Shown: positions 9,789-21,277, counted from the stretch's first letter. The stretch is 64,000 bases of DNA from Myotis daubentonii (GCF_963259705.1 NC_081852.1:60956359-61020358); one strand, 5' to 3'. Program-made: numbers and translations. Notes: generated from the sequence alone by a model not told the origin.

Positions 9789-11769
9789 TATCTGCCCATA
9801 CAGAGCAAACTCAGACTTTCTTCCAGGAGGCAGACTTGCCCATTCTCGAGGTCTTATTAGGACGTGCCCTTAATCTTCTCTTCTCGGGGGAAATGGCGTG
9901 GTCCCTTTGGCCTTTCCTCCGGGGCGGGACGTCCACCCTCTCTCATCCATCGCCCCTCCCTCAGGGAGACTCCACGTGGCCAAAGGACTTTGCAGACTTG
10001 GGTCTAGGTGTGATGGGACTCCAGATGAATGTCAAAGGTGATCATCCCTTCCTTCGTGGCCGCCTCCTTCTGTAGGTTCCAACAGCTAAGACGCGGGCAT
10101 GGGTGCGTGCACGCACTCGCGTGTGCGAAGCCAGCCTGGCAGGCGTGGAAGCGTTGAGCCAGCAGCCCCCTGATACTTTAGCATAATTTCCGATTCCCTG
10201 TGATGAGTGAGCAAGAGCGAGTAGGCAAAGCTGACTGACACAATGGCGATTTTCTCGGGACTCCGGGACTGAATTAATTGTGCGCACCTTGAGGAGAGCG
10301 CGGAGGAGGCAGTGGGAACGCTCCCTTTAAAGTCCTCCTATTAGGGGAACAGCGTCCTGGCCCGTCTCGCAGGGAACCTCCAGTCTGCCTTATCAAACAC
10401 GAGGTGCTCGCTCCGTGCAACAGGTCCCTGCCTCCGGAGCTGTGTTCTCGCATCCGCGCACCCCCTGTGGGCTTTGAAATCAGTGTTCAAAGTGGACTTT
10501 CTGAATTCATGAAAACCCACAGGTCTGTAATCCATCCCTAATGGAAGTCAAACATGACACCAGCGAGATAAAACGCAGTGGCCTCCCCCACTGTTCACAG
10601 TAGGTGTCTGCGGATAATAAATATTTTATTTTACTACAAAAACAAATAACCAAGCACACCCCCGGTGTTTGTTCTGAACTCGACAGCCGCTCTGTGAGTT
10701 GACAATATTTCAAAGGCGAGCGCGGAAACCGGTGTCACGTCAGTAGCTGGGTGCGCTCGCACAAAGGGAAACCGAAGCTGCTTTCATTCCCTGCAAACCG
10801 CGGATTACACGGCTGCCAGCCGGTGCCCCTCTGCTCGGGGACCCGTTGGCACTCCGCTTCCCCGCCCTGGTTTGGGGAGCCAAGAGAAGGCACCTCAAGA
10901 ACATGCAACCAGCAAAGGTGGCTGGAGCTCATGGTCTCTTGACCTGAGTGGTTCCGATGGACCCTCCATAACCAACATCCACTGAGAAACCACCAAGGCG
11001 TTTGGTGACTTGCGGTGCGTAGACCTCTCCTCCCTGTGCCCCGAGCTCAGGCTGGGCTCTTTGGCGTCCTCCAGGGAAGGGAAGGATGAGTCATGTTCTA
11101 AGGTGATTGCTCTCCTAGGAAAATTCAAGGCCAACTTTGGTGAAAATCATTTCAATTCATGGTCTCCATCGGGTGGTAGAACTATGACAACTACCCATGT
11201 TAGTGGTATTGTGGAATCATTTTGATGTTACAAGCTCTAAATCAAGTCAGTGGTTGGGTAAACAAAGTAGATGTGTATGTTTATGTTGCTACCATCATGG
11301 CCGAGGGTTGGATTGTGAGCTGAGTTGGTGACGATGCTGACAATTCCTCTGGGATATTGTTTGACATCTGCTCCTCCAGTTTTGTTGCTATGACGTGAGG
11401 ATCGAGGGGAGATTTCCATGCGACCCAGTCTCCAGGGCATTTGTACAAAGTAGTGACTTGAGAGAGCACCGTCCCAGGAGCTCAACGTGGCAGTGACCAG
11501 TCAGGGTGGCTGCAGGCCACCTCTGGGTGGAAAGAGTTGGCGATAACATCTTGTTACTTAAATGTTATTTGGGTTTTCCAATCCCACCATTTCCGGTTTT
11601 GAAAGGACACGGATCTGTGTGACTCGCGCAGCAGCTCGGAAGAACAGCAGTGCAGACCATGGTCGTGTGGACACCTGAAATCGTCTACTCCGTGTGGGGA
11701 TTGACCCGCTGCGTGTGGCATGCTGGAGGCCGGTCATGGATGAAGTTAGCATGCAATGCAGAGAACTCT
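9789..11769. other. Unique DNA, no gene recognised
   Basis: Mixed composition. An AT-rich patch at 10590-10660 (AATAAATATTTTATTTTACTA) is a possible small conserved element. The segment 11120-11560 is AT-balanced and carries a minus-strand open frame of about 82 codons that I cannot assign. It could be an old decayed repeat or retropseudogene. Confidence 0.35.
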
Positions 11770-12043
11770 GAGTAAAGCAGATTGCCCGCCGTGATGTAGG
11801 CGGGCCACATCCAGTCAGTCGAAGGCCTGAATGAAATGGAAAACTGACCTTCCCCGGCAAGAGGGAACTCTGCAGCCGCTGGCCATTCCCTCTCCCGGGC
11901 CTCCAGCCATCGGCCCACACCACAGATCGGAACTTGCCTGTCTTCATCGTCATGCAGGCCAAGTCCTTAGAATAACCCTCTTTCTCTTTATAAATCCATC
12001 GCATTGGTTCCATTTCTCTGGAGAACCTCACTACCAGGACATC
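11770..12043 (+). mobile_element. LTR-like or MaLR-like 3' segment
   Basis: The stretch has the order of a common mammalian LTR 3' end: CAGATTGCCCGCC and GGGCCACATCCAGTCAGTCGAAGG (read in parts), 'gatcggaacttgcctg', then 'ttctctttataaatccatcg' and a terminal block TTGGTTCCATTTCTCTGGAG at 12004-12023. That last block normally closes with '...aaccctgactaatac'; here it decays into AACCTCACTACC. The exact family is uncertain. No internal retroviral sequence adjoins it. Confidence 0.5.
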
Positions 12044-13734
12044 CTATCCAAACCCCCAAAAAATGAGATGATACCCAACCAGAAAAACACGGAAATGCAT
12101 TGTTCGCTTCTTCTTAGTGTAAACACTTCTCAAGGATCCAGGAGCCCAAGAAAACATGTATGTTTTGACATTGCTGAGCCATGTCTCAAAGCTACCCTGC
12201 CAGCCTTTACCCCGAATAACACACAGCGATGAGAACACCACTTTGAATTTGCTGCGGCCAATTTCTTCGGAAAGTAATCCCTTTTTAAGGTCCTTTAAAG
12301 GCTCCCTGAGAAAGAAGAGACATGCTGGCTCTTTTGAAAGGAAAGGAGGTAGAAAACATCGGATTCTCCTTTCTGCGATGGCTCCCCGAAGTTCAGTGTC
12401 GAATGTGCTGGTGGGTTCAGAATCTATATCGTTTCTTACCACAGCTATGTCCTCCATCCTCTTTTCCTTGTTGTCATTGCTTGTCCCCACTGTACTGTCT
12501 ATCTCCAAGGGCCTAAGCCCTTTTTGGGGGAGAAGAGGCAGAAACACCTAACAGTGGTTCTAGAGCCTGTTCAGGTCCTCCTTCCCTCCTCCCCACCCTT
12601 GCGCTCAGCCTGGGGTTAGGGCGTGGGCTCCTGTCCAGGAGTTCAGGCAGCTGGGCCGCCTGGTGGGAGGTCAGAGGGTCCTGAGCAAACAGGTCATTTA
12701 CTCTCCTGGTAGGCGCCTCGGGCTGGGAGCTGCCCTGACCTAGTCTCTGTCCTTCCCAGGTCTGGCCAGTTCCCTCGCCTGTCCCTGGGGGCACAGAGGT
12801 CCCAGGCTCCGTGGTGGGGGGGCCTTGGCAATGCCTGATGGTTTCCAGGCCCCCCAGCACACCCCTGCAATTAGATCCTTTGCACATAAGCTCTCCTGGG
12901 GCGGTTCCCATGCAACTGGGCCATCTGTTTCCTGCTGGGACCTGGACTGATTCCCAGCTGGGAATTTCTTAACACGTCTGGGGTTCTGAGGACCGGAGAA
13001 CAGCTTAGGTTTGAGGCATTCGTAATGGAAGGTCTTCGTGTGCTTGTGGGGCGTCGCCAGGGTCTGCCGTGCTCCGGATTGGCCTCAGCAGGAGGACGGA
13101 GCTAAGTCCACTCATCTGAATAAGCCAGTGTTAAGGGTGGCCCTTGGCGAGCATTCCGAGGCGCCCGGAGGAGCGGTGGCCTGGCTTTGGGCTCCTGTGT
13201 TTAGGGACCGGCCCTGGCACCATCGGTGCGCCCGAACCTCGGTGGAGTCCTGGTGCCAGGACGGCAGGTAGCCAGTGTCCCCGTCGCCCGCTGCACAATT
13301 CAGTGTGCCGCACGGCAGAGCAGGTCCTGAGGCCCCGCCTGGGAGGCCACAGGGAAAAAGGCAGGAGGCGCGAGGCAAAGCCCAGGATGTGCCTGCCCTC
13401 AGTCCCAGCAGCCTTTGGGTCTGGGCCGTGGGAGGCTCAGAGGGAGCCCTGGGCCAAGGTCTTTGCCAAAGAAAAACCAAGGCCATGAGAGGCAGCCGTG
13501 GGATCATATCAAGGACCAAATGTCACTCCTTGGGGAAGCCACCCTGCAGCCCTCAGATAGCCAGGCCCCTGGATTGTGGGGGCGTGTCCACGATAAACTG
13601 AGGGGTCCCTGGAGCTGGGAGGAAGGTGAGGCCGTGGGTCCCATTGCCTCTCATTTCAGCCTGGGCTGGTGGTCACATGATCTGAGACATGTGACCCTCT
13701 TGTGCATCCCCACTTTCTGCGGTGACAAGGCTTC
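12044..13734. other. Unique DNA, nothing recognised
   Basis: The left third is AT-balanced and the rest is GC-rich. A 167-codon minus-strand open frame at 12044-12547 and others at 13112-13519 have no motif, signal peptide or repeat structure that would mark a real protein. No repeat family was recognised. Confidence 0.4.
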
Positions 13735-14062
13735 CGGTGGCTATAAGAAGTTTCCAGAAACTGGATGTCTTCACACAGCAGAAATGTGTCCTCTCAGAGT
13801 CCAGAGGCCAGAAGTCCAAAATCAGTGTCAGTGGCTGACATCACCGCCAGCCAGTCCGTGTCCCTCTGGAGGCCCCAGGGGAGACTCTGGTCCTGGTTCC
13901 TTCCCCCTCGGGTAGCAGCTGGCAGTCCTTGGCTTGTGGCCCCATCACTCCAGTCTCTTTCCCCGTGGTCACCTGGCTTTCCTTCTGTTCGTGTTATGTC
14001 TCCCTCTTACGAGGACCCTACGATGGCACTGAGGGCCCAGCAGGGTAATCAGGGTTAATCTC
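13735..14062 (-). mobile_element. MLT1-type MaLR LTR, antisense
   Basis: Landmarks in antisense order: GTGGCTATAAGAAG (13738), CACAGCAGAAATGTGTCCTC (about 13774-13794), GAGGCCAGAAGTCCAAAATC (13804-13823), a CTCTGGAGGCCCCAGGGGAG segment (13865-13884), CCTTGGCTTGTGGCCCCATC (13928-13947) and TCTTACGAGGACCC (14006-14019). These are the usual 3' half landmarks of MLT1 LTRs. The 5' half seems missing or too decayed to recognise. Confidence 0.75.
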
Positions 14063-14450
14063 CCATCCCCCAGCCCTTAGTTGGGGGCACCTCTACAAAG
14101 TCTGTGCATCTAAAGAAACACAGGGCCATTATCTGCCTGCCATGACCTGTGTGTCCAGTGGACCACCACCCGGCAGCCGCAGGGCCATGGTCTCTGGAGG
14201 GGACACTGAGCAGGGTTCTGGTGAGCGCACCATGGCAGGTCCTCCCCCGCTCAGCTGGGCTCTGACATGGAGGACAGTCTGCTGGACAAGGGGCGGGCCC
14301 AGCAGAAATTGTACCTGAGGGCAGGCTCGGGGTCCTGCCCCCCGCCCAGCCGCCCCACCAGCCTGGACCCCCGCTTCGTTCCTCGTGGATCTGTCTGAGC
14401 TATGCTGTGCTATAGGACTTGTCCCGGGTTCCCAGGCCAGGCCAGTCTGT
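14063..14450. other. Unique DNA, nothing recognised
   Basis: GC-rich unique DNA between the MLT1 copy and the AT-rich block. Nothing recognised. Confidence 0.45.
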
Positions 14451-15260
14451 CAGCTTTGTGCATGGAGATAAGACCCTAAATATCCCTTTAACACAGTTTG
14501 GGAAACTTTTTGTTATGTGTTCCCGTGGTTTATGTCATCATTTTTACTGCACTAAAATTTACATGCCCTTTTTTAAAAAAAATAATAATATTGTCATGTA
14601 AATGTTTGTAAGCTCTAGGTTTTATTTTATGACCCATAAACTTAGACGATATATTAAAATCTTGGAAGAATTTAATATCAGCAGCAGATTATCCTAAAAA
14701 GAAAAAAAAAAAGGCACACACAACACCGAATTCCTCGTATTACAGGGACAGAGCCACATCAAGTATGTTAAAAGGTTTAATAGCTGTGAGTAAATTTTAC
14801 GGCCGCTGTCAATAACTCGGGAATATATTGGGCCAGTTACTAGGTCAATGGAACATATTTATATCTTGCTATAAACTGTTTACCCAAGAACAAACTAATT
14901 TCTAATGATAATGAAACTCGGAGTCAATAAATATTAATTTTAGCATTTCTAATTTAAATACAATTTTTCACATCTGCCGTAAACGCTGGGCTGGCAGCAT
15001 TAAGACATGTATTACTGGTTCTGTGTACCCAGGGCAGTTAAAAGCCAACTGTGCTATTTAGCCTGGAACCCAATGTTGGTGAGTGACTCTGTGTTCAGGG
15101 TGTAGGGGTTCTTTGTTATTATAACCAGAACAATGCTTAGGTTGTCACCTAAAATACTCGTCCCATCACTGTACACTTTAATCTATCTTTAAAGCCTAGT
15201 ATGTTTTAAATCCACAGACGATTTACTTCTTTTCTTACTTCTAGTCCTCTGTCTGGCCAC
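14451..15260. other. Large AT-rich repeat-free block (candidate conserved regulatory DNA)
   Basis: About 800 bp of AT-rich DNA without repeat signatures. It contains many short homeobox-like and forkhead-like words, for example TCATGTAAATGTTTG (14594), GGTTTAATAGCTGTGAG, TGTTTACCCAAG (14878) and AATAAATATTAATTTTAGC (14926-14944). The change from GC-rich flanks is sharp at both ends. Vertebrate conserved non-coding elements often look like this. Old unrecognised L1 sequence is the main alternative. Confidence 0.4.
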
Positions 15261-15652
15261 CAGGAGCTGACTACATCCCGTTTTGCAACTCGACTGCGTA
15301 AACCCCGCGGACATGGGTCTCCTACAGGGAGACGTCATGGGCGTGTGTCTGGTGAAAGAACCCGACAGCGATGCCATGAATTCATTCTGAGTTCAACAGG
15401 CTGGCGGGGTTTGGGGTTTGGGAATGAATCGTCCATGGCGAGCCCTGCGGGCAGCGGTAATGCTGGGCAAGCACGAGTTTTTCATCTCACGGGGTCTCCT
15501 GAGGAAAGGGGCCCAAGCACATAAGAAACACAGAGCCCATCTCAGCCATGGCCTTCCCTCCCCGCCTCCCCCGCTCCCTCCTTCCCCTCCCAGTGACCAG
15601 CGGGCATGGCCCCCAGGAGGGGCCAGCAGCTCTGAAGGAGGAGCAGTCGCCG
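15261..15652. other. Unique DNA, nothing recognised
   Basis: GC-rich unique sequence with a C-rich patch (15555-15595). Nothing recognised. Confidence 0.4.
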
Positions 15653-15661
15653 TGTGGATGC

Positions 15662-15877
15662 CTGTAGCCCAGCAGCGTGGCTCAGTGGTGGAGCATCCAC
15701 CTATGAACCAGGAGGCCAAGGTTTGATTTCCAGTCAGGGCACATGCCCGGGGTGCTGGCTCGATCCCCAGTGGGGGGCGTGCAGGAGGCAGCCGATCCGT
15801 GATTCTCTGTCATCATTATTGTTTCTCTCTCCCTCTCCCTTCCTCTCTGAAATCAATAAACACATATATTTTTTAAA
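15662..15877 (+). mobile_element. Ves SINE (tRNA-derived)
   Basis: Sense Ves SINE with GTGGCTCAGTGGTGGAGCATC head, GGTTTGATTTCC box B remnant, CCCCAGTGGGGGGCGTGCAG core and CTGAAATCAATAAACACA tail. Duplication TGTGGATGC lies at 15653-15661 and 15878-15886. The core keeps the CTCF-like motif except for one base (15767-15779). Confidence 0.95.
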
Positions 15878-15886
15878 TGTGGATGC

Positions 15887-16190
15887 TCGTGCCACCTTCT
15901 GGGAGGCTGTTGATTGGGCAGTGACGGTCCTGGCCTGCATTTCCCCGGGGCCTGCTCCCACAGCCAAGCCCTGGGCACTCTGGCAACGCCACCCCATGCA
16001 CTTGCCCCTTCGGACTCCCCAGGTGGCTTGTCCCTGGGGCTTCACTGCCCCTGCTGCATCCCAGAGCTCCCGGGAAACCCCTGTGTGTGCTGCCCGCGTG
16101 TGCGGGGACCTCCCAAGGGGAGACTCCTCTTTGAGTCCCGCTGAGCTGAGTCTCCAGCCAATGGCTGCAGCCACCCCGCCTTGTTAAAGG
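15887..16190. other. Unique GC-rich DNA
   Basis: Unique sequence without a recognisable gene or repeat. Confidence 0.45.
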
Positions 16191-16440
16191 TCACCAGGCC
16201 TTCCATTTCCTCCTTTATGTTTAAACTGACACAATTCCCCCAATTAATGTGTTAGAGTTAATATTAGGCCCTAACAGTCTAGTATTTTATTAATCTATTT
16301 TAATACTTAATGCCAACATTTTATGTAGAGTTCTCAGTCATATTAATCTAGTAAATTTTGTTAATAAAATTCATTTTTTCCTATTTTACCTTTTGGATAG
16401 TAAAGATTATGGTGGAGTGAAAGTAATGAGATTCCTTTGG
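16191..16440. other. AT-rich repeat-free block with splice-like signals
   Basis: AT-rich stretch with ACAATTCCCCCAATTAATG, TATTTTATTAATCTATTTT and similar words and no repeat signature. At its right end a long pyrimidine tract ending GGATAG (16400) precedes 40 nt and then TTTGG/GTAAGTG at 16441, which would make a 40-nt exon at 16401-16440. Conserved non-coding DNA is the more economical reading. Confidence 0.35.
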
Positions 16441-16882
16441 GTAAGTGCCGGGGAGAAAGATTAATTTCACTGAAAACGGCGCCTTTCTTCTACCTCCCTG
16501 TGCCTCTGGGAGGCAGGCCTCTCCTGGGCCCGGAATGGGCGCTGGAGGGAAGGCGGAGGGGGACCCGCCAAGTGCTTCTTGGATGCTTTTCAGAATTTCA
16601 GGATCTGGAAAGCCTTGCAGAAAACCTAACGACCCTTCGTTTAATGGGGAAGAGGAGGGGAGCCTCCATCACTCCTCGAGCAAGAGCCACCTTCCCCAAG
16701 AAACCTCCTTTTATGCAACATCTTCCCAGATGCACGCGCTGGCGGGCAGATCAGAAATCTTTGCATAATCTGGTCTCCAAACTGGTAACTCAGTCACAGA
16801 GGGAATTGGAATATGCATGTCGCTCATCATGGATGGTGCCTCGCCTTCTCTGCTTGTGGGACTGACTGATGTCTTTGCTTTG
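16441..16882. other. Unique DNA, nothing recognised
   Basis: Mixed unique DNA. An ATATGCATG octamer-like word at 16811-16819 is the only item noted. Confidence 0.4.
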
Positions 16883-16946
16883 CTCCTCCTCTCCCTCCTC
16901 GTCCTCCTCTTCCTCCTCTTCCTCCTCCTCCTCCTCTTCCCCCTCT
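16883..16946. repeat. (TCC)n / TC-rich microsatellite
   Basis: An impure TCC/TCT trinucleotide run of about 64 bp. It creates a poly-serine open frame on the plus strand and poly-glycine/arginine on the other. Neither has coding support. Confidence 0.95.
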
Positions 16947-17646
16947 AGGAGAGACTTTTCTCAGGGGTGTGATGAGGACCTGAGCCCCAGGACAGAAGGG
17001 ACAGGTCAGATGTTCCCACGGGAGGACCCTCAGACCCCACGGGGTGGCAGGTGTGCCTGTTGCCATGAGGGTCTCCCTCCCCGGAACCCTGGCCCCATGC
17101 TCTCCTGCTCTCTCTCAGAGCCCCCTCCCCGGTTGGGTCCACCCAGGTCTCCTTGGGCCATGACCTAGCGTCATCCCTCTCTTGCCCTGTTCACCTTGCC
17201 CTCCCTGGGGACCATGCCATCCTATTGGGATGTCAAGTGGAAAACATCCCTACGTCCAAGGAAGACTTGGAGCTGAAACTATGACAATCCAGCACCTAAG
17301 GAGGTGTCACCGGCGGCCAACACTGCACTCAGGGTTTTACTTTAGAACAGCCCAGATCTCTAGCGATGGGTGGGAAGCCACACTGCAAGGAAGCCTGGGG
17401 GGGTGGGCGGGCAGGGCAGGGAGCAGGCCGTTCCAGGTTCCACAGCCCTTCCCGGGCCTTTGCTGTGGCTGCAGAAGCCCCCAGCCAGCCCCACCCGCTT
17501 CCCAGCCAGCCCTGCGCTCCACAGCGGAGGCCCCTGCAGACGCCACGCCTGAGCGAGCCCATCTCGGTGCCCGGGCTCATTCGACTTGTCTGTCTGGTCC
17601 TGCCCGTGGCCCTCTCCTGCCCTGTTTCACCTCCTTACTTAACATG
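16947..17646. other. Unique GC-rich DNA
   Basis: No gene or repeat recognised between the TC-rich run and the SINE. Confidence 0.45.
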
Positions 17647-17660
17647 GATTTTGATTTTTT

Positions 17661-17877
17661 TAAAAAATATATTTTATTGATTTTTTACAGAGAGGAAGGG
17701 AGAGAGATAGAGAGCTAGAAACATCGATGAGAGAGAAACATTGATCAGCTGCCTCCTGCACACCTCCCACTGGGGATGTGCCCGCAACCCAGGTACATGC
17801 CCTTGACCGGAATCGAACCTGGGACCTTTCAGTCCGCAGGCCGATGCTCTATCCACTGAGCCAAACCAGTTTCGGCA
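17661..17877 (-). mobile_element. tRNA-derived bat SINE, second subfamily, antisense
   Basis: The layout is that of Ves, but the head reads CACTGAGCCAAACCAGTTTCGGC and the middle reads CAGTCCGCAGGCCGATGCTC, unlike the more common subfamily here. Perfect 14-bp duplications GATTTTGATTTTTT lie at 17647-17660 and 17878-17891. The only other copy of this subfamily seen here is at 32442-32655. Confidence 0.95.
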
Positions 17878-17891
17878 GATTTTGATTTTTT

Positions 17892-18660
17892 AAAAATAAC
17901 AGATCATAAAGAGAAGAGGACGCATATGACTCATGATCCCAGTGCCCAAATGTGACATCTTGGTTCCAGCCCTTTTTCATGACGTGTGTCTTTTTGTGTT
18001 GCTTTCTGAAAGCTTCATAAGCCGATATTCAGATGAGTTCCACGACCCCCAGGGAGCTTATGCCTCGGGGCCACTGGCCCTCGGGGCTCCCTCCTGCACT
18101 GGGGGTGCTTAATTCTCTCCCTGAAGGAGGTCACACAAGTCCTACACCTTTCAGGCCCCTAACCTCCTGGACTTGCCCTTGTTCACAACACAGGAGTTTT
18201 GCTCAGGCCCTGAAGTCTCCTTATGAAGAGGATTCGGGGGTTGCAGAAGGGGTACAGGGGGTGAATCAGAGTTCACTCCCTCACCCCCTGGCCCCGAGCT
18301 GCTCCAATCTTGCTGAGCAACGCAGCCAGCAGCACGCAGGCCTTCGCCTCTGCCCGCAAGTCTTATTGTTTCCTTGGCTAGACTTCCAGGACGAGAAGTA
18401 CTGGGGAGAAGATGAGAAATACTGGGTCAGGGGACTCATCACCAACCGCTCCCCCGGTGGACGTCCTGTCAGCAGGATGGGAAATCTACCCAACCCACCC
18501 TCGCCAGCGTTTAAAACCAGCAGCTGCAAGTCCCGTCAACTTGGTGGGCGACATACGGGGTCTTCTTGTTCTGACCTTAACTGTTTGATTATTTGCAAGT
18601 TTGGACCTTTTAATAGCCACGGCCCTTTTGGATTTACATTTTGTAAGTATTCTGGCTGTT
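17892..18660. other. Unique DNA, nothing recognised
   Basis: Mixed unique sequence. A 213-codon plus-strand open frame at 18033-18674 has no recognisable domain. It runs into the hAT element at its 3' end, which argues against it. Confidence 0.4.
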
Positions 18661-18668
18661 TCCCTGAG

Positions 18669-18933
18669 CAATGACTTTCAACCTTTTTCATCTCACGGCA
18701 CACACCAACTAATTACTGCAACTCTGCGGCACACCAAAAAAAATATTTTTTTCTAATCTGACAAAAAATATAGGGATGATTTTGATGCATTCACACCAGA
18801 TGGCTTCTGTGGTGCCAGCTGTTGTCATTTTTTTATTTGACAATCTAAGGGAAGAGAGGTCAGTGCCCCTGACTTAATAGTCAGGTACTGCACGTTGTAA
18901 AAATTCTTGCAGCACACCGGGTGAAAATCGCTG
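18669..18933 (+). mobile_element. Non-autonomous hAT element (short form)
   Basis: A 265-bp element beginning CAATGACTTTCAACCTTTTT and ending GGGTGAAAATCGCTG, which are imperfect inverted repeats of each other (ancestral CAGNGATTTTCAACC). Inside are 'ctcacggcacacaccaactaa', a TTTTTATTTGACAATCTAAG block and TGACTTAATAGTCAGG. The flanking octamers TCCCTGAG and TCCTCGCA match at only four of eight positions, so the duplication has decayed. It is the short form of the family also found, inverted and longer, at 37874-38530. Confidence 0.85.
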
Positions 18934-18989
18934 TCCTCGCATCTCCACGCTTGTGTGTGTGTTTTTTTAATCAACACGTAAGCACGTGT

Positions 18990-20260
18990 GTGTCTTACGG
19001 ATGTTAATTTTATAAAAACATCCTTGGGCACCATGCTGGTTTGAAAAATAACTTTCCTCATTTGATACGAGGTTTTTAACTTTTCAATTGGAAGTTTCCA
19101 GCCCCAGAAACTTTTTGACATGAGAAGTTTGAAAGTCGTACATGGTTATTTTGTTGATGTTCTCACTGTACTGGTTTTCCCTTTACATTTTTTTTTTATT
19201 GGAACACCCTCACACATCCATAGGAGGTCAAGTTGTATCAGAAATGATTTAATTTTTGTATTAAGAACATTCCTTCATCTCATGTTAGTTTCAGGGAAGG
19301 ACATCAGAGGAGTATTTATTTGGATACTTTTTTCTATGTAGCCAGCCAACCAGTTGTGCCGGTTCCATTTATTAAGCTAGAGGCCTTGTGCACGAAATTT
19401 GTGCACTCAGGAGGGTCCCTCATCCCGGCCTGCGCCCCCTTGCAGTCCAGGAGCCCTCAGGGGATGTCCAACTGATGGCTTAGGCCCACTCCCTGTTCAG
19501 CCAGTCTGTCAATTTGCACATTAGGCTTTTATTATATAGGATGGTCTTATTTACTTTTATCATGTTCAGAACCGATAGTTTTGTTTCTCCCTTTCCCATG
19601 AATCTTTCCACTTTTCTCAGATATTCTTGCACCGGCGAGAACTTCTAGTACAATTTGAAGAGAAGTGGGGACAGTGGACATCTGGGCATCGTTCTCTGTA
19701 ATTCAGTCTTCCAGATGATTTTTAGAATAACTCTCTGCAAGTTAGATAAAACCCCACTGACCTCTTGATAGGGATGGGGCTTTGCCTCCTGCATCATATA
19801 GGCTCTTCCCCACCAGGAGCAAGAGATTTCTGTGCATTCCTGTTATTTCAGAAATAGTGACATTTTCTCCTTACGGTGCCTCTGTGTTCCCGTAGGTGTG
19901 AGCCTGAATTTCCTTTTTGTTTGGTTTTGCTTTCTAACGTGCGAGGGGTGTAAATTCCTAAACACCTTCTAACGGGTTGTTGCTGGTATCCAGAGGAGCT
20001 ATTAACGGTTTTATATCTGCCGGGCACATTCCTCGATTTTTTTATGTTTCCTAGTTAATTCTTTGGGGTTTTCTAAGTTGGTAGAATATTTTCAGCAAAT
20101 ACACGCTTGTCTTCTCTCTTAATTCTGTGTTATTTAGAAAACCTTATTTTTAAAGCTTCCAGGTGGCTTGATTCTTTTACTATCTTTTTGTCATTCATTT
20201 CTGATGTTATTAAACATTGGCTTATAAGATTTCTGCACTTTGAAACCTATTAAAGTTGAT
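18990..20260 (-). mobile_element. Ancient L1 ORF2 fragment, antisense
   Basis: The plus strand follows the antisense of L1 ORF2: GGTTCCATTTATTAAGCTAG before the Helitron, then 'aacttctagtacaatttgaagagaagtgg' (19644-19672, read in parts), GACAGTGGACATCTGGGCATC, 'attaacggttttatatctgc' and 'ttcctttttgtttggttttgctttctaa'. The copy is strongly diverged and has no open ORF2. It is interrupted by a Helitron at 19377-19541. Both ends are approximate, the left one especially. Confidence 0.7.
19377..19541 (-). mobile_element. HeliBat-type non-autonomous Helitron
   Basis: On the minus strand the element starts TCCTATATAATAAAAGCC and ends in a hairpin followed by ...GGCCTCTAG. Host bases are A before the 5' TC and T after the 3' CTAG, exactly as for Helitron insertion, and no target-site duplication is made. 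The palindrome GTGCACGAAATTTGTGCAC at 19388-19406 is the 3' hairpin. At 165 bp it encodes nothing and must have been mobilised by an autonomous HeliBat. It sits inside an older antisense L1. Confidence 0.95.
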
Positions 20261-20383
20261 TTAAATTTTCACCCAGGACTTTGTGAATAGCCTGCCATGT
20301 AGATATGTTTGTACTTATTTAGTGGATAGTTGAATAACGGTAAAATCTTTATGTGCAAGATAAACATGTGAGTGTGTGTTTGC

Positions 20384-20386
<3 letters not shown>

Positions 20387-20453
<67 letters not shown>
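20387..20453. repeat. (CT)n(CA)n compound microsatellite
   Basis: About 17 CT repeats followed by about 16 CA repeats with a short CACT interruption. A pure dinucleotide tract of this length is likely to be polymorphic. Confidence 0.98.
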
Positions 20454-20455
<2 letters not shown>

Positions 20456-21270
20456 TAACTAGATAGCACTAACTCCAGTTCCATATGTATCTGTTGTGTG
20501 CAATGAAACTTATGAATTTTGTCAGTGAAACCTTCCACAGGCTCACATGCTTTTGTCCGTTGGATTTTCCAAGTGGGGGAAAAAGTAGATTGAACCCTCC
20601 CTCCCCGACCGTGGTCTCATTCATTCATTATTCAGTCAGAACCATTTCCCCCCAATAGTTTGCTTCATGCCATTCCTGGTTATAGGATGATGACTGCTCT
20701 TCCTTCTCAGGCTGTTCTAGTTTCCATCAGCACCCAATGTGTACCTTCTGGACCTGTTTAAATGCTTCTGCCGTGAATGCTCCCTCCTCGCGTGAATTGT
20801 GCCATGTTGGGGAGTATTTCACTGCCCGACTCCTTACTTTTATCCCTTGGCTGAGAGCGTGTGCAAAAGCAAAACTGGACTGTGTGCGATTTGCATGGCC
20901 TCATCTTCGATCTTTCTGTAGGAAAGCCAGAGTCCGTAGCTCTATCACTGGCATATTTTGGCTTCATTCCCGTCGTCACTCTCTTGTTCTGTTTTCTATT
21001 TGGTCATAAGTCTGACTTTTAATCCTCTTGGTTCAATGCTCCAAAGTGTCTTCCCTGGGGTGTGGGCTGGCCCCGGCCGGAGGGGGTGTCGGAGCCAGCA
21101 GGCACCAGCTGTGCTGAGACCCCAGAAGGGGGTTTAGTGCCCCCACCTGCCAGTGCTCCGATGATGGTGCCAGGACCCGGCAAGGTCCCCACGGACCCGC
21201 AGCAAATGGTGACCCTGGCAAATGTGCACTTCTTTCCCAGGGTCATTGTTTTACCACTGGGAGGTCCTGG
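20454..21270. other. AT-balanced DNA, possibly decayed repeat
   Basis: No gene recognised. 20620-21020 has the TC-rich, ATTTGCATGG-containing texture of old LINE or LTR sequence but no landmark I can assign. Confidence 0.35.
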
Positions 21271-21277
21271 TCCATTT

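Noticed and set aside
11237..11485. Processed pseudogene suggested by a minus-strand frame with ordinary amino-acid composition
   Set aside because: No parent gene, poly(A) tail or target duplication could be recognised, so it is left as unassigned DNA.
12044..12547. 167-codon minus-strand frame
   Set aside because: No domain or motif, and low-complexity charged stretches. Likely a chance frame.
18661..18941. Target-site duplication for the short hAT at 18669
   Set aside because: The flanking octamers agree at only four of eight positions, so no duplication is claimed.
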